In this document: one piece after another, positions 16,848 to 24,604 of the stretch
Numbering within the stretch: the first letter of the stretch is position 1
How the letters are laid out: every line of letters starts with the position of its first letter
Assembly: GCA_031413495.1 (NCBI GenBank)
Contig: JANOFE010000034.1
Span: forward strand, 1 to 64,000
Source of the DNA: JACMNW01 sp031413495
GTDB lineage: Bacteria > Pseudomonadota > Alphaproteobacteria > Rhodobacterales > Rhodobacteraceae
Direction: 5' to 3'
Length of the DNA: 64,000 nt
The notes under the pieces: model-generated
Told to the model about the DNA's origin: nothing
Databases searched by the model: none
Seen by the model: the letters and a program-made list of their open reading frames with translations, nothing else
Made by a program: the position numbers and the translations under genes

Positions 16848-17713
16848 TACGACTCCTCCTTTGCTGCGCGACGGGCGACGACAAACAGCGCCACCAATGT
16901 GACCGCCATCAGGATCGTTGAAAGGGCGGCCCCAAACGGCCAGTTGCGACTGCCCTGAAACTGCATCCCGATCAGGTTGCCCAGCATCAGCGTTTTGCCA
17001 CCGCCAAGGATATCAGGGGCAAGATAAGACCCGATGCCGGGTATGAAAACCAGCAGGCCCCCCGCAATCAGACCGGGTCGTAAGATGGGCAGAACCACCG
17101 CAAGAAAAGCTCTGCGGCGGTTGGCATGCAGGTCATAGGCGGCCTCCAGCAGGGAAAAGTCAAAGCGTTCAATGGCTGCATAAAGCGGCAGGATCATGAA
17201 GGGCAGAAAGGATGACACCAACCCCAGCCCAATTGCAAAGTTGTTATAGGCAAGCGGCAGCGGGCCGTCAGTCAGGCCGATGGATTGCAACGCACCGTTA
17301 ATCGGACCCTCATCCCGCAGGATCAGCAGCAAAGCGATGGTGCGCACCAGCAGGTTTACCCAGTAAGGCACAGTGACCATCATCAGCCAAAGTGATTTCT
17401 GCGCCGGGGGCCGCGTGGCTATGAACCACGCAGTCGGCAAGCCGATGATCAGGCACAGGATGGTGGCGATCCCGGCTTGCAGGACCGACCGGCCAAGGAT
17501 TTTCAGGTAATCCGTATTGAAGGTCAGCGAGTTATCAAAAATGTCGCGCTCAAAAGCCAAACGGATGTAGGCATCAGCCGATGGCTGCCAGATCACACCG
17601 CCATATTGCGCCGGGGTCAGGACCGAATAAAGCGTTGTTACCGCAATGGGCAACGCCATGAAGATCAGGATCGTCGCCAGTGCCGGGGCAAGAAGAAGGG
17701 TGGGCAGCCTCAT
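16847..17713 (-). CDS. potB: Polyamine ABC transporter permease (PotB/PotH-like)
   Basis: A 288-residue inner-membrane permease with about six spans, beginning MRLPTLLLAPALATILIFMA. The EAA loop is LLEAAYDLHANRRRAFLAVVLPILRPG. It has the long periplasmic loop after the first span found in PotB/PotH proteins. Its ATG overlaps the ATPase gene stop (ATGA at 17710-17713), and its own stop overlaps the next permease start. Confidence 0.92.
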   Translation of the reverse strand: MRLPTLLLAPALATILIFMALPIAVTTLYSVLTPAQYGGVIWQPSADAYIRLAFERDIFDNSLTFNTDYLKILGRSVLQAGIATILCLIIGLPTAWFIATRPPAQKSLWLMMVTVPYWVNLLVRTIALLLILRDEGPINGALQSIGLTDGPLPLAYNNFAIGLGLVSSFLPFMILPLYAAIERFDFSLLEAAYDLHANRRRAFLAVVLPILRPGLIAGGLLVFIPGIGSYLAPDILGGGKTLMLGNLIGMQFQGSRNWPFGAALSTILMAVTLVALFVVARRAAKEES

Positions 17714-18834
17714 GATGCCAGCACCCGCACTGCGCCCTTTTCAGGTCGCAGATAAACCAGATCGCCAGAGGAAAAGTCCTGCGTCCCGCGCGTGCCGCCC
17801 CTAGGCAAGGTCACATGCAACGGTACTTCGGCCCCGTTCAGGCGGAACGAAAGCTCATTGCCCATATAAATGCGCTCGGCCACCTGCAGTGGCCCCAGAT
17901 CGCCCGGCTGTCGTTGTGTTTCGTTGACCATACTCAGCCGCTCTGGCCGAATGGCAAGCGTGACCGCATCCCCCACTGCGCCGGACGCCGGGATGATGCC
18001 AAGACCCGCAGCCTCGGCACCTTGCGGGCCAATCCGTGCCGGGATCAGGTTTGCGCCACCGATGAAATCGGCGACAAAGCGGTTGGCAGGCGTCTCATAA
18101 ATCTCGTCAGGCCGCCCGATCTGTTGGATGCGCCCGCCCTGCATTACGGCGATGCGATCAGACATTGCCAGCGCTTCGTCCTGATCGTGGGTGACAAAGA
18201 CAAAGGTGATGCCGGTTTCGCGCTGCAAAGCCTTTAGTTCTGACCGCATCCGCTGGCGCAGTTTGGCATCCAGCGCCGACAACGGCTCATCCAGCAGCAG
18301 TATTTTTGGGCCCGGAGCCAGCGCGCGCGCCAGCGCCACCCGCTGCTTTTGCCCGCCGGACAGCTGATCTGGGCGACGATCTTCCATGCCCTCCAGCCCA
18401 ACCAGTGCCACCATCTTTGCAACTGTTGCCGCGATTTCCACCCTTGGCCGCCCCAACATCCGCAGCGCAAAACCCACGTTCTGTGCCACAGTCAGATGCG
18501 GAAACAGGGCATAGTGCTGAAACACAGTGTTCACTGGGCGGTCTTCCGGCGGCAAACCCGCTACATTACGACCAAAGATGGCAATCTCGCCGGTCGTCGG
18601 CTGGTCAAACCCCCCGATCAGCCGCAACAGCGTGGTTTTGCCGCAGCCGGACGGACCCAGCAGGGTAAAAAATTCATTGGCACCGATGCTGAGGTCAATC
18701 CCATCCAGCGCACGATGGGCCGAGGCCCCTTTGCCGTAAGACCGGCTTAGGTCAACCAAGCGGCATGCGTTCAATTCATCGCCCAAGACCCGAATTCCCC
18801 CACGCACCGGCATAGACCGTACCATGCACGTCAT
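17710..18834 (-). CDS. potA: Polyamine ABC transporter ATP-binding protein (PotA/PotG-like)
   Basis: A CUT1-type ABC ATPase of up to 374 residues. Walker A is GPSGCGKT, the signature LSGGQKQRVALARAL, Walker B ILLLDEPLSALD, the H-loop VFVTHDQDEAL, and a C-terminal TOBE domain follows. It powers the importer made by the next three genes and leads the operon potA-potB-potC-potD-aguB. The start is uncertain: ATG 18834 and two in-frame ATGs downstream lack ribosome sites, while TTG 18786 follows GGGGGA by nine bases and fits the usual family N-terminus better. Confidence 0.92.
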   Translation of the reverse strand: MTCMVRSMPVRGGIRVLGDELNACRLVDLSRSYGKGASAHRALDGIDLSIGANEFFTLLGPSGCGKTTLLRLIGGFDQPTTGEIAIFGRNVAGLPPEDRPVNTVFQHYALFPHLTVAQNVGFALRMLGRPRVEIAATVAKMVALVGLEGMEDRRPDQLSGGQKQRVALARALAPGPKILLLDEPLSALDAKLRQRMRSELKALQRETGITFVFVTHDQDEALAMSDRIAVMQGGRIQQIGRPDEIYETPANRFVADFIGGANLIPARIGPQGAEAAGLGIIPASGAVGDAVTLAIRPERLSMVNETQRQPGDLGPLQVAERIYMGNELSFRLNGAEVPLHVTLPRGGTRGTQDFSSGDLVYLRPEKGAVRVLAS

Positions 18835-19024
18835 GGCGTGAAGTCGTCATGTCACCATGAAGGGGTATCTTATCCGAAACACTTCGCAGCTAGCGCAACC
18901 GCAGCGCTTGCCTTTGCCGAGTCACATGGTGCCACGCCTGATGTCGCTTTCGCCATGACGAAAATAGTCATCTAGGTCTTAACTGCAGAGGGCGCTTAGG
19001 TCACCACTATATGCCGCCATTATC

Positions 19025-19807
19025 TCATGCGTCAGGCTCAAGCCGTTTTGTCTTTTTGTTCAAGAATTCGCCAAGGCGATGCTGGATATCGGGATTGGTC
19101 TGCACCGCCGCGGCCAGCAAGGCTTCGGCGAACATTCCGTCCGTGCTGGACATATCATTGATCCGGGCAATCCCGGTGACAATTGCGAAGTTTGTCATTG
19201 GCGGGTGGGTGGCAATTTGTTTGGCCAATGCCTTGGCACGAGACAGGGTTTCGCTGTCAGGCACAATTTCATGGGCAAGTCCAAGATCAAACCCCCTTTG
19301 CACGTCATAGGTGCGGGCCGACAGCATCAAATCGACCATGCGGGCCGGAGTGATGATCCGACCGACACGCACAGTCGCACCGCCTCCGGTAAAGATACCG
19401 CGCTGGCCTTCTGGAAGGGCAAAAAATGTCGATGATCCGGCTATGCGCACATGCGTCGCCGCGGCGAGTTCAAGACCACCACCAACCACGGCCCCCGTCA
19501 AAGCCGCCACAACCGGAATGCCGCCAAACTGAATGAGGTCAAACGTCCGGTGCCAGTTCTGACACATCTTCATGAATTCAATCGGCGTGCGTTTTTTATC
19601 GTGATGTTCACGCAGATCAAGCCCGGCACAAAAATGGGGGCCTTGCGCAGCCAAAACAAAACACCGAGTGCCTTCAGGCGGCTCTTTAAAAACCTGTTCG
19701 ATCTCTGCCAACATGGCGTCGCCGATGGCATTGCGGCGGTCCTCGCGTGCCAGCGTCACAACGGTCACATCCATGTCGCGCTCAACAGTGATGAATTTGT
19801 ATATCAT
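19025..19807 (-). CDS. Enoyl-CoA hydratase/isomerase family protein
   Basis: A 260-residue crotonase-fold protein. The CoA/oxyanion segments are visible as HFCAGLDLREH and ALTGAVVGGGLELAAATHVRIA, followed by FALPEGQRGIFTGGGATVRVGR. One of the two usual catalytic Glu positions is filled in LPEGQ. The reaction may be hydration, isomerisation or another crotonase chemistry; the substrate cannot be told. ATG 19807 follows AAAGGG. It is alone between the pot operon promoter region and efp, all on the minus strand, with wide gaps. Confidence 0.85.
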   Translation of the reverse strand: MIYKFITVERDMDVTVVTLAREDRRNAIGDAMLAEIEQVFKEPPEGTRCFVLAAQGPHFCAGLDLREHHDKKRTPIEFMKMCQNWHRTFDLIQFGGIPVVAALTGAVVGGGLELAAATHVRIAGSSTFFALPEGQRGIFTGGGATVRVGRIITPARMVDLMLSARTYDVQRGFDLGLAHEIVPDSETLSRAKALAKQIATHPPMTNFAIVTGIARINDMSSTDGMFAEALLAAAVQTNPDIQHRLGEFLNKKTKRLEPDA

Positions 19808-20026
19808 GGTTAGAACCCTTTGCCGGTTGCGCGCCCAACGAATGAACCCGCGAGCGAAGTTTGTGTTTTCAATCTTTCAGGGGGACGTTTTCGGAATTTC
19901 TTCCGACAGGTATGTTTTTGATACCTTAAACCCCGCAAGATTGAAGCTATGCCATCTGTTTCAGAAAAACTCCCCGGTACAGCCTTGGGCTGCCCGGGTC
20001 AATTTTCACGGGCTTGGATTTGCAGG

Positions 20027-20593
20027 TCAGGCTTTGGCGCGTTCCACGTAGGAATTGTCTTCGGTGGAAATCACAATGCGCGTGCCAGTGCCGATGTGCG
20101 GCGGGACCATCACACGCAGGCCGTTCGAAAGGATTGCGGGTTTGTAAGATGACGAAGCGGTTTGTCCCTTCATCACAGGTTCGGTTTCGGTGATTTCCAC
20201 CGTCACGCGAATGGGCAACTCGATCGAGATCGCGACCCCCTGATAGGTTTTAAGCGCGACGCGGATACCATCCACAAGGAACACTTTTTGATCGCCGACA
20301 ACGTCTGCGGAAACGGCAACCTGTTCATAACTGACGGGTTCCATGAAGTGAAAACCTTCGCCGTCTTCATACAGAAAGTCATAGTCGCGTTCATCCACAT
20401 GGGCGCGCTCTACCTGTTCAGTGGTGCGCCAGCGTTCAGATACCTTCACCCCGTCTGATATGCGGCGCATGTCAATCTGAGTGGTCGGCGTGCCCTTGCC
20501 GGGGTGAAAATTCTCGGCCGTCAGGACGACATAAAGACGTCCGTCCAGTTCGACCACATTTCCTTTGCGCAGGCTGGACGCGATGACTTTCAC
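20027..20593 (-). CDS. efp: Elongation factor P
   Basis: A 188-residue EF-P, which enters the ribosome E site and relieves stalling at polyproline stretches. The KOW-like N-domain begins VKVIASSLRKGNVVELDG, and the modified lysine is K33 in FHPGKGTP. The C-terminal OB domain ends PPHIGTGTRIVISTEDNSYVERA. The start is GTG 20593 with AAGGA upstream, giving the normal family length; a longer frame to 20698 overlaps the divergent epmA. K33 together with epmA next door implies beta-lysylation. Confidence 0.96.
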   Translation of the reverse strand: MKVIASSLRKGNVVELDGRLYVVLTAENFHPGKGTPTTQIDMRRISDGVKVSERWRTTEQVERAHVDERDYDFLYEDGEGFHFMEPVSYEQVAVSADVVGDQKVFLVDGIRVALKTYQGVAISIELPIRVTVEITETEPVMKGQTASSSYKPAILSNGLRVMVPPHIGTGTRIVISTEDNSYVERAKA

Positions 20594-20696
20594 GGAAGCT
20601 TCCTTGTTATGCAGAGCAGCGCCGGATATGTGGCGCGCAGTTGCAAAGGGGCCTAGCCTATCTTGCCGAGAATCTCCAGCCGAAAGCCGCGTTGCC

Positions 20697-21758
20697 ATGT
20701 CAAAGCCAGATAACAGCCTATCGTCGCCTTGGTGGACACCGGCCGTTCATGCCGACCGCCGCCCGCTTTTGTTGGCGCGCAACCGCATACAGGCCGGGTT
20801 GCGGGGCTATTTGGCGGGTGAAGGATTTATAGAGGTTGATCCGGCGGCCTTGCAAATATCGCCGGGCAATGAAGCGCACCTGCATGGATTCGCGACAGTG
20901 GCTATCGGCAATGACGGCGTAGGGCGGCCAATGTATCTGCACACATCACCCGAATTCGCGATGAAAAAGCTGTTGGCGGCGGGTGAGGTACGGATCGCAT
21001 CCTTTGCGCATGTCTGGCGCAACCGGGAACGGGGGCCACTGCATAGCCCGGAATTTACCATGCTGGAATGGTATCGGGTGGGCGAGGCATACGACGTGCT
21101 TATGCAGGATTGTGCGGCGATGCTGCGATTGGCGGCAGACAGGGCCGGGGCCAAGGTTCTGCGCTACCGTGGCCGGGAATGTGACCCGTTTGCAGATTTT
21201 GAGCGTATCAGTGTTGTCGAGGCGTTTCAGCGCTATGCGGGCATTGATCTGTTGGCCAGCATTGCGGCAGACGGGTCCACCGACGTGGCTGTGCTGGGGG
21301 CGGCTTTGGATATGGTTGGCATAAAGCGGGCGGCTGATGACACGTGGTCTGATATGCTAAGCCGCGCGTTGGTAGAGCGTGTTGAGCCAAACCTAGGGCT
21401 TGGCCGGATGACCGTGCTGGACAGGTATCCCGCTGCAGAGGCGGCGCTGGCCCGACCGGTGCAGGATGATCCGCGTGTGGCAGAACGGTTTGAGGTTTAT
21501 GCCTGCGGGGTAGAGCTTGCCAATGGCTTTGGCGAATTGACCAATCCGGTGGAACAGCGGCGGCGGTTTGGCCTTGAGATGGATGAAAAAGCGCGCGTTC
21601 ACGGCGAGCGTTATCCACTGGACGAAGATTTTCTCGCGGCGCTGGCATTTATGCCGCCTGCCAGCGGCATCGCTTTGGGGTTTGACAGGCTGGTGATGCT
21701 GGCAACGGGTGCTGCGCGCATTGATGATGTCATCTGGACCCCGATCGCGGAACGTTAG
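20697..21758 (+). CDS. epmA: EF-P lysyltransferase (EpmA/PoxA/GenX)
   Basis: A 353-residue class II lysyl-tRNA synthetase paralogue without an anticodon-binding domain, which attaches beta-lysine to EF-P. Class II motif 2 is VRIASFAHVWRNRERGPLHSPEFTMLEWYR and motif 3 is SGIALGFDRLVM. ATG 20697 opens MSKPDNSLSSPWW. It is divergent from efp with 103 bases between starts, so substrate and modifier share one control region. The aminomutase EpmB that makes beta-lysine is not in the window. Confidence 0.94.
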   Translation: MSKPDNSLSSPWWTPAVHADRRPLLLARNRIQAGLRGYLAGEGFIEVDPAALQISPGNEAHLHGFATVAIGNDGVGRPMYLHTSPEFAMKKLLAAGEVRIASFAHVWRNRERGPLHSPEFTMLEWYRVGEAYDVLMQDCAAMLRLAADRAGAKVLRYRGRECDPFADFERISVVEAFQRYAGIDLLASIAADGSTDVAVLGAALDMVGIKRAADDTWSDMLSRALVERVEPNLGLGRMTVLDRYPAAEAALARPVQDDPRVAERFEVYACGVELANGFGELTNPVEQRRRFGLEMDEKARVHGERYPLDEDFLAALAFMPPASGIALGFDRLVMLATGAARIDDVIWTPIAER

Positions 21759-21871
21759 GTTTTCCCCAATATTCAGGGCAAGCTATTGTTTGGCTGGCGA
21801 TCGAGAAATTCGATTGCCCGCGCAAAGCAAGGCTGCTGCGGCCGTTGAATTACAGCGGTGCCAATTGGTTT

Positions 21872-21887
21872 TGGCGCGGTGCATGCG
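21872..21887 (+). promoter_or_regulatory. Candidate sigma-54 promoter for the nitrate operon
   Basis: TGGCGCG, four bases, then ATGC. The invariant GG (21873-21874) and GC (21885-21886) are exactly ten bases apart, and most other positions match the TGGCACG-N4-TTGC consensus. Transcription would start near 21898, leaving a leader of about 210 bases before nrtA. NtrC/sigma-54 control of nitrate assimilation is known in proteobacteria. No clean NtrC dyad was found upstream, so this remains a candidate. Confidence 0.45.
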
Positions 21888-21965
21888 TGCCGATTCTGAT
21901 GCCTGGCCAGTTCTTTGTTTGCGAAATCTTTGATCCTAATGCCCCTGGATGATGAAAACTTAAGC

Positions 21966-21989
21966 AAAATGCTGCAATGCGGCATTTTT
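21966..21989 (+). terminator. Intrinsic terminator in the nrtA leader (possible attenuator)
   Basis: A 10-bp hairpin, AAAATGCTGC (21966-21975) and GCGGCATTTT (21979-21988), with one G-T wobble and a three-base loop, running into five T residues. It lies about 210 bases after epmA and 120 bases before nrtA, downstream of the sigma-54-like site. It may end the epmA transcript, or act as an attenuator such as those relieved by NasT/NasR antiterminators. A further small inverted repeat, ACGCA-GCGCT-TGCGT, is at 21999-22013. The rest of 21759-22108 has no gene. Confidence 0.6.
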
Positions 21990-22108
21990 GATGCGGCAAC
22001 GCAGCGCTTGCGTCAGGGCGATGCTTGACCATCCGGCGCATGGCAACCGACGATCTTCCCAAACAATGCAACACTTGTTGACCGCGACCCATCAAAGGAC
22101 AGTCACAC

Positions 22109-23467
22109 ATGAAACCAATAGCCACTCTGATTGCGACTTTAGCACTGACAGGTGCGGCGCACGCGGAAACTTCCGGCATCGAGAAAGACGAGCTGACGCT
22201 TGGATTTATCAAGCTGACCGATATGGCACCCTTGGCGATTGCCAAAGAAAAAGGGTTTTTTGAGGATGAAGGTCTGTACGTAACCCTAGAAGCGCAGTCG
22301 AATTGGAAGGTGCTGCTGGACCGGGTAATTGGCGGTGAACTTGACGGCGCGCATATGTTGGCAGGCCAGCCTATTGCCGCAACGATTGGCTATGGCACCA
22401 AAGGGGCCGTGATCACGCCGTTTTCGATGGACCTGAACGGCAACGCCATCACCGTATCCAACGCCGTGTGGGAGGCGATGAAGCCGAATGTGGCGCTTGA
22501 TGCAGATGGAAAGCCTGTGCATCCGATTCCGGCATCGGCATTGAAACCAGTGGTCGAGGCCTATGCCGCAGACGGCAAGCCGTTCAACCTTGGTATGGTT
22601 TTTCCGGTTTCAACCCATAACTACGAACTGCGCTATTGGCTGGCTGCGGGCGGCATTCACCCAGGATTTTACAGCCCTGATGATGTATCGGGGCAAATCG
22701 GCGGCGATGTGCTGATTTCCGTGACCCCCCCACCACAAATGCCGTCAACATTGGAGGCGGGTACCATTCTTGGCTATGCCGTGGGAGAGCCTTGGAATCA
22801 GGCAGCAGTTTCCAAGGGCATTGGTGTGCCAGTGATCACGGACGCCGACATTTGGAAGAATAATCCGGAAAAAGTGTTTGGTCTGACGGCGGAATTCGCG
22901 GCGGCCAACCCTAATACAACCCTTGCATTGACCAAAGCATTGATCCGTGCGGCGATCTGGCTGGACGAAGGCGATAACATCAACCGTGCCGAAGCTGTCG
23001 AAATTCTGGCGCGGTCAGAATATGTCGGGGCAGATGCTGCGATCATTTCCAATTCGATGACTGGCACCTTTGAGTTTGAGGCAGGTGACACGCGCCCCGC
23101 GCCCGATTTCAACGTGTTTTTCCGTTATAACGCGACTTTCCCTTATGCATCGGATGCCGTCTGGTATCTGACCCAGATGCGTCGTTGGGGGCAGATTTCC
23201 GAAGCAAAACCAGACACTTGGTATGATGAAACGGCCAAGGCGGTTTACAAATCAGATATCTACAAAGTCGCCGCTGAAGCGCTTATCGCGGATGGGCTTG
23301 CCAGTGCTGACATGTTTGATTTCGATGCAGACGGTTACCGCGCGCCGGTAGCCGATTTCATCGACGGCATATCTTACGATGGCAAAACACCCAACGCCTA
23401 CATTGAGGCGCTGACCATTGGGTTGAAGGGCAGCCAGACGGTTGCCGGTGGCGAAATTATCAATTGA
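22109..23467 (+). CDS. nrtA: Nitrate ABC transporter, substrate-binding protein
   Basis: A 452-residue NrtA/CmpA/NasF-family binding protein. It has a Sec signal (MKPIATLIATLALTGAAHAE), then DELTLGFIKLTDMAPLAIAKEKGFFEDEGL, the standard family opening, and NWKVLLDRVIGGELDGAHML. It should bind nitrate, perhaps nitrite, in the periplasm. First gene of an operon running without real gaps to nasA at 31677, which supports nitrate rather than bicarbonate or cyanate as ligand. Confidence 0.94.
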   Translation: MKPIATLIATLALTGAAHAETSGIEKDELTLGFIKLTDMAPLAIAKEKGFFEDEGLYVTLEAQSNWKVLLDRVIGGELDGAHMLAGQPIAATIGYGTKGAVITPFSMDLNGNAITVSNAVWEAMKPNVALDADGKPVHPIPASALKPVVEAYAADGKPFNLGMVFPVSTHNYELRYWLAAGGIHPGFYSPDDVSGQIGGDVLISVTPPPQMPSTLEAGTILGYAVGEPWNQAAVSKGIGVPVITDADIWKNNPEKVFGLTAEFAAANPNTTLALTKALIRAAIWLDEGDNINRAEAVEILARSEYVGADAAIISNSMTGTFEFEAGDTRPAPDFNVFFRYNATFPYASDAVWYLTQMRRWGQISEAKPDTWYDETAKAVYKSDIYKVAAEALIADGLASADMFDFDADGYRAPVADFIDGISYDGKTPNAYIEALTIGLKGSQTVAGGEIIN

Positions 23468-23521
23468 CCAGTTGTTTAGCGCCCAAACTAGTGGCGCAGG
23501 GCGCGTCTTGGAGGACATAAC

Positions 23522-24604
23522 TTGACTGCAATCGACACGACCCAGATACGCGATGACGCCGCAGCGGCGCGTCACTCAAGGCGTTTTACCTCGATCACCA
23601 AACTTGATGGTTGGTTCAAGATCTTGGGATTGCCTTGGCTGACACCGATCTTAAAAATCATCGCTGGAGATGCGCCAAAGGCTCAACTGCGAGAGCTGTG
23701 GCGCTTGCTTGGCGTGCCACTTGTTGCCATTGCAGGGTTCCTTGCCCTTTGGGCACTGCTGGCGCCAACTGTTCAAACGTCACTTGGCGCGATACCCGGA
23801 CCTGCCGCTGTTTGGGAACAGGCGTTGGTTCTGCACGAAGATGCCGGTGCCGAACGACTGAAAGAAGCGGAATTCTTTGCCAAACAAGATGCCAAAAATC
23901 TTGCACTGGTGGCGGCAGGCAAGGCGGATGAGGTGAAGGATCGCGCCTACACCGGCAAGCCGACCTATTATGACCAAATCTGGACCTCTATCACTACCGT
24001 TTTTGCGGGCTTCCTGTTTGCCACAGCAATTGCTGTGCCATTGGGCATTGTCACGGGGCTGTCGCCGATGGCGAACGCGGCTATCAACCCGCTTGTGCAG
24101 ATCTTCAAACCGGTCTCGCCGTTGGCATGGTTGCCGATTGTCACCATGGTGGTATCGGCGGTTTATGCAGGCGGCGAAGGGGGACTTTCGAAATCGTTCC
24201 TGATCTCGGCCATCACGGTGACGTTGTGTTCGCTGTGGCCGACACTGATCAACACGGCGCTGGGCGTGGCGTCGATTGACAAGGATTTGGTTAATGTCGG
24301 CCGTGTATTGAAGCTTTCACCTTGGGTGAAAATCACCCGTCTTGTGTTGCCATCTGCGCTGCCGCTGATCTTTACCGGGCTGCGCTTGTCTTTGGGTGTG
24401 GGTTGGATGGTGCTGATTGCAGCCGAGATGCTGGCGCAGAACCCTGGTCTTGGCAAATTCGTCTGGGATGAGTTTCAGAACGGGTCGCAGCAAAGCTTGG
24501 CCAAGATCATGGTCGCAGTGCTGACCATCGGCATCATCGGTTTTCTGTTGGACCGAGTGATGTTCGCGCTGCAATCGCTTTTCACCTTTTCAGCGAACCG
24601 GTGA
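23522..24604 (+). CDS. nrtB: Nitrate ABC transporter, permease
   Basis: A 360-residue NrtB-type inner-membrane permease. The N-terminal ~65 residues are soluble; spans begin at about 70 and the EAA loop is RVLKLSPWVKITRLVLPSALPLIFTG. A hydrophilic insert (about 105-155, DAGAERLKEAEFFAKQDAK) lies after the first spans. The start is TTG 23522, seven bases after GGAGG; no ATG fits. Its stop overlaps the next gene's GTG start (GTGA). Confidence 0.93.
   Translation: MTAIDTTQIRDDAAAARHSRRFTSITKLDGWFKILGLPWLTPILKIIAGDAPKAQLRELWRLLGVPLVAIAGFLALWALLAPTVQTSLGAIPGPAAVWEQALVLHEDAGAERLKEAEFFAKQDAKNLALVAAGKADEVKDRAYTGKPTYYDQIWTSITTVFAGFLFATAIAVPLGIVTGLSPMANAAINPLVQIFKPVSPLAWLPIVTMVVSAVYAGGEGGLSKSFLISAITVTLCSLWPTLINTALGVASIDKDLVNVGRVLKLSPWVKITRLVLPSALPLIFTGLRLSLGVGWMVLIAAEMLAQNPGLGKFVWDEFQNGSQQSLAKIMVAVLTIGIIGFLLDRVMFALQSLFTFSANR

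Noticed and set aside
21977..22013. Two-hairpin ANTAR (NasT/NasR) RNA motif in the nrtA leader
   Set aside because: The small stems present have loops of five to seven bases rather than two hexanucleotide loops with the conserved A and G.
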